Origin: Pelagibius litoralis
GTDB taxonomy: Bacteria; Pseudomonadota; Alphaproteobacteria; Kiloniellales; Kiloniellaceae
Direction: 5' to 3'
Length of the DNA: 64,000 bases
Assembly: GCF_011683915.1 (NCBI RefSeq)
Contig: NZ_JAAQPH010000002.1
Location: 124,001 to 188,000, forward strand
The position numbers were made by a program, and so were the translations under genes. The notes beneath the pieces were generated by a model, which saw only the letters and a list, made by a program, of their open reading frames with translations, was not told the origin of the DNA and made no database searches. Of this stretch, positions 62,696-64,000 are shown one piece after another. Each line of letters begins with the position of its first letter. Position 1 is the first letter of the stretch.

Positions 62696-63073
62696 ATGGA
62701 TGTAACGCCACTGATCCCCCAGGGCCGTCAGATTATTGAAAGTTACGGCGCCGGCGGCTTCAAGGTTTCCGGCTTGGCTTTCAGCGGCCCGACCCTGGTG
62801 CTGCCGGAGCGCACTGCAGCCTGGCCCATCGACGGGATCGCCGATATCTCGTTAGGCCACCTTGACGCGGTGTTTTCGCATGAGCCGGATATCGAGGTGC
62901 TGCTGATCGGCTGCGGTACGGCGATGGCTTTCATCGACCCGGATCTGCGGGATGCGGCGCGGGCCCGCGGCCTGGCGCTGGAGCCGATGGACACCGGCGC
63001 TGCCTGCCGCACCTACAATGTTCTGGCGGCCGAAGACCGGCGGGTCGCCGCGGCCCTGATCGCGGTCGAGTAA
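62696..63073 (+). CDS. Mth938-like domain protein (DUF498 / NDUFAF3 family)
   Basis: The 125-residue small alpha/beta protein matches the Mth938/NDUFAF3 family: IESYGAGGFKVSGLAFSG, then DIEVLLIGCGTAMAFIDPDLR and MDTGAACRTYNVLAAEDRR. The human relative is a complex I assembly factor; the bacterial role is unsettled. The conserved position right after secF suggests an envelope or respiratory-assembly role. It is probably co-transcribed with secDF. Confidence 0.9.
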   Translation: MDVTPLIPQGRQIIESYGAGGFKVSGLAFSGPTLVLPERTAAWPIDGIADISLGHLDAVFSHEPDIEVLLIGCGTAMAFIDPDLRDAARARGLALEPMDTGAACRTYNVLAAEDRRVAAALIAVE

Positions 63074-63171
63074 GCATTCGGCCGCTTTGCCTGACCCGCG
63101 CAAGCGAAGGGCGGGCCCCCCGTGATGGCACAGAAGACCCGCCCACGCCTCCCCAGACGCCACCCAGTTTT

Positions 63172-64000
63172 CTACTGCCCCTGTCCGAGTGAATAGCCGG
63201 CCGCGCCGTCGAAGGTGAAGAGCTGTTCGGTCTTGATGAAATCCACGCCGCCCTTGGTCAGATTGCTCATCAGTTCCACGATTGTGGCCTTGTTCATCTG
63301 TTTGCCCGGTTTCGCCAGATAGCGGCAGCGCCAGTGATTGGTGCAGAAGGTTTCGGGCAGGCCGTCCGGCCAGACCTTCACGCCGCGGTTGGTGATCATC
63401 GCCAACTCGAACAAGGGGTTTTCTGCCTTGCGCATCTTCTCCGCCAGCGCGTCAACCGCTGTGGTCGAATCAACAAACACATCGATGCCGACCAGCTCTT
63501 TCTTCGCCGGCAGCCGCGGTGTCGCCCGGGGCACGGCGAAGGGTTTTGCGTCACCGCTGTACGACACCGACTGAAGCGTGTCGGGCTTCTGCCCGATACG
63601 GTCGATGACGGCCTCGGCGAAGGCCTTGGTTCCAACCTTCTGTTTCGATATGCCTTCTTTGAAGATGTCGTAAGTATGGATGCCGTCTTCGATGGTCTTG
63701 AGCCAGGCGTTGTGCACAAGCTCGGCAACTTCGGGCTGGCCGATATGGGCCATCATCATGACGCCGGCGAGCAGCAGGCCGGAGGGATTTGCCAAATCCT
63801 GGCCGGCGCGGCGCGGCGCCGATCCGTGTATCGCTTCGAACATGGCGCAGTGTTCGCCGATATTGGCCGAGGGAGCGAGGCCGACGGAGCCGGCGATCTG
63901 TGCCGCGACGTCGCTCAGCACGTCGCCGTAGAGGTTGGGCATCACCACCACGTCGAAGGCCTCCGGCGTGTCGGCCAGCTTCGCGGCCCCGATATCGACG
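63172..64000 (-). CDS. icd: Isocitrate dehydrogenase, C-terminal part (cut by window edge)
   Basis: The last 276 codons of an isocitrate/isopropylmalate dehydrogenase-family protein. The metal/substrate region is VVVMPNLYGDVLSDVAAQIA. The cofactor loop is MFEAIHGSAPRRAGQDLANP, and KTIEDGIHTYDIF follows. The extra C-terminal domain of about 140 residues (ELVGIDVFVDSTTAVDALAE, FCTNHWRCRYL) identifies the longer Thermus-type isocitrate dehydrogenase found in many alphaproteobacteria. The N-terminus lies beyond 64000. Cofactor preference cannot be fixed from this piece. It is convergent with the Mth938 gene. Confidence 0.93.
   Translation of the reverse strand, partial: VDIGAAKLADTPEAFDVVVMPNLYGDVLSDVAAQIAGSVGLAPSANIGEHCAMFEAIHGSAPRRAGQDLANPSGLLLAGVMMMAHIGQPEVAELVHNAWLKTIEDGIHTYDIFKEGISKQKVGTKAFAEAVIDRIGQKPDTLQSVSYSGDAKPFAVPRATPRLPAKKELVGIDVFVDSTTAVDALAEKMRKAENPLFELAMITNRGVKVWPDGLPETFCTNHWRCRYLAKPGKQMNKATIVELMSNLTKGGVDFIKTEQLFTFDGAAGYSLGQGQ

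Noticed and set aside
63109-63144. Terminator between the Mth938 gene and icd
   Set aside because: GGGCGGG/CCCGCCC stem is only 7 bp with a 22-base loop and no T-run on either strand.

Overview
The window reads as chromosome of a high-GC alphaproteobacterium, most like the Rhodospirillales and relatives. The evidence is a PopZ homologue, a TolC-PopZ-ValS block, an ErpA/Xth/Dgt/ArgS/SPOR/NagZ/ScpAB/TatABC/SerS/SurE/Pcm/NlpD/SecDF super-cluster, an ArsR-methyltransferase fusion in front of metF-metH, and tRNA genes with encoded CCA. I see no insertion sequence, prophage, CRISPR array, restriction system or toxin-antitoxin pair. Apart from a few small unknown genes, the window is core and metabolic sequence.

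Layout. Positions 1-2814 (minus strand) hold a periplasmic glucan locus: Tat-exported OpgG, a small unknown ORF, and an OpgH glucosyltransferase cut by the window edge. Positions 3157-6840 hold a PRC-barrel protein, a DUF481 outer-membrane protein, a lysine/alanine-rich histone H1-like protein with a strong terminator, and a patatin-type lipase. Positions 6949-12862 are a methionine/one-carbon unit (ArsR-methyltransferase regulator, MetF, cobalamin MetH, small unknown ORF) behind a promoter that overlaps a tandem ATATCTTT operator. Positions 12874-17022 (minus) carry an MFS transporter with no ordinary start codon, a GNAT acetyltransferase, an RraA-like protein and a gamma-glutamyltransferase. 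A copper P-type ATPase with a CueR-type promoter follows (17217-19638), then the dTDP-rhamnose genes rfbCBDA (20163-23700). Positions 23775-27516 hold a MoaD/ThiS-like sulfur carrier paired with an Asp-box repeat protein, then tryptophan 2,3-dioxygenase and a divergent kynureninase-like enzyme.

Positions 28313-29247 carry tRNA-Asn and tRNA-Cys with two small unknown proteins, one a 47-residue membrane protein. Positions 29521-35664 run Pcm-like methyltransferase, TolC, PopZ, ValS. DUF6314, BioY, IlvD, an M81/MlrC-family metallopeptidase and a PilZ protein follow. ErpA-XthA-rhomboid lie on the minus strand at 41029-43010. From 43194 to 58089 the plus strand is nearly gap-free: Dgt, ArgS, SPOR protein, NagZ, M50 protease, ScpA, ScpB, an orphan ABC ATPase, TatABC, SerS, SurE, Pcm, NlpD-like. 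Many of these genes overlap by ATGA or TGATG. A palindromic repeat separates this block from a convergent DUF815 ATPase. YajC-SecD-SecF-Mth938 and the 3' part of isocitrate dehydrogenase (minus) close the window.

Common themes are envelope biogenesis (glucans, Tat, Sec, rhamnose, LytM factor, SPOR, NagZ), chromosome organisation (ScpAB, PopZ, H1-like protein) and methyl/one-carbon metabolism. Most genes are recognisable families. The less explained items are the split N-terminus upstream of OpgH, the MoaD/Asp-box pair, the acidic tail on ScpB, the non-canonical Pcm paralogue at the TolC locus, the MFS gene with a probable ATC start, and several small ORFs. I found no clearly new multi-gene system.
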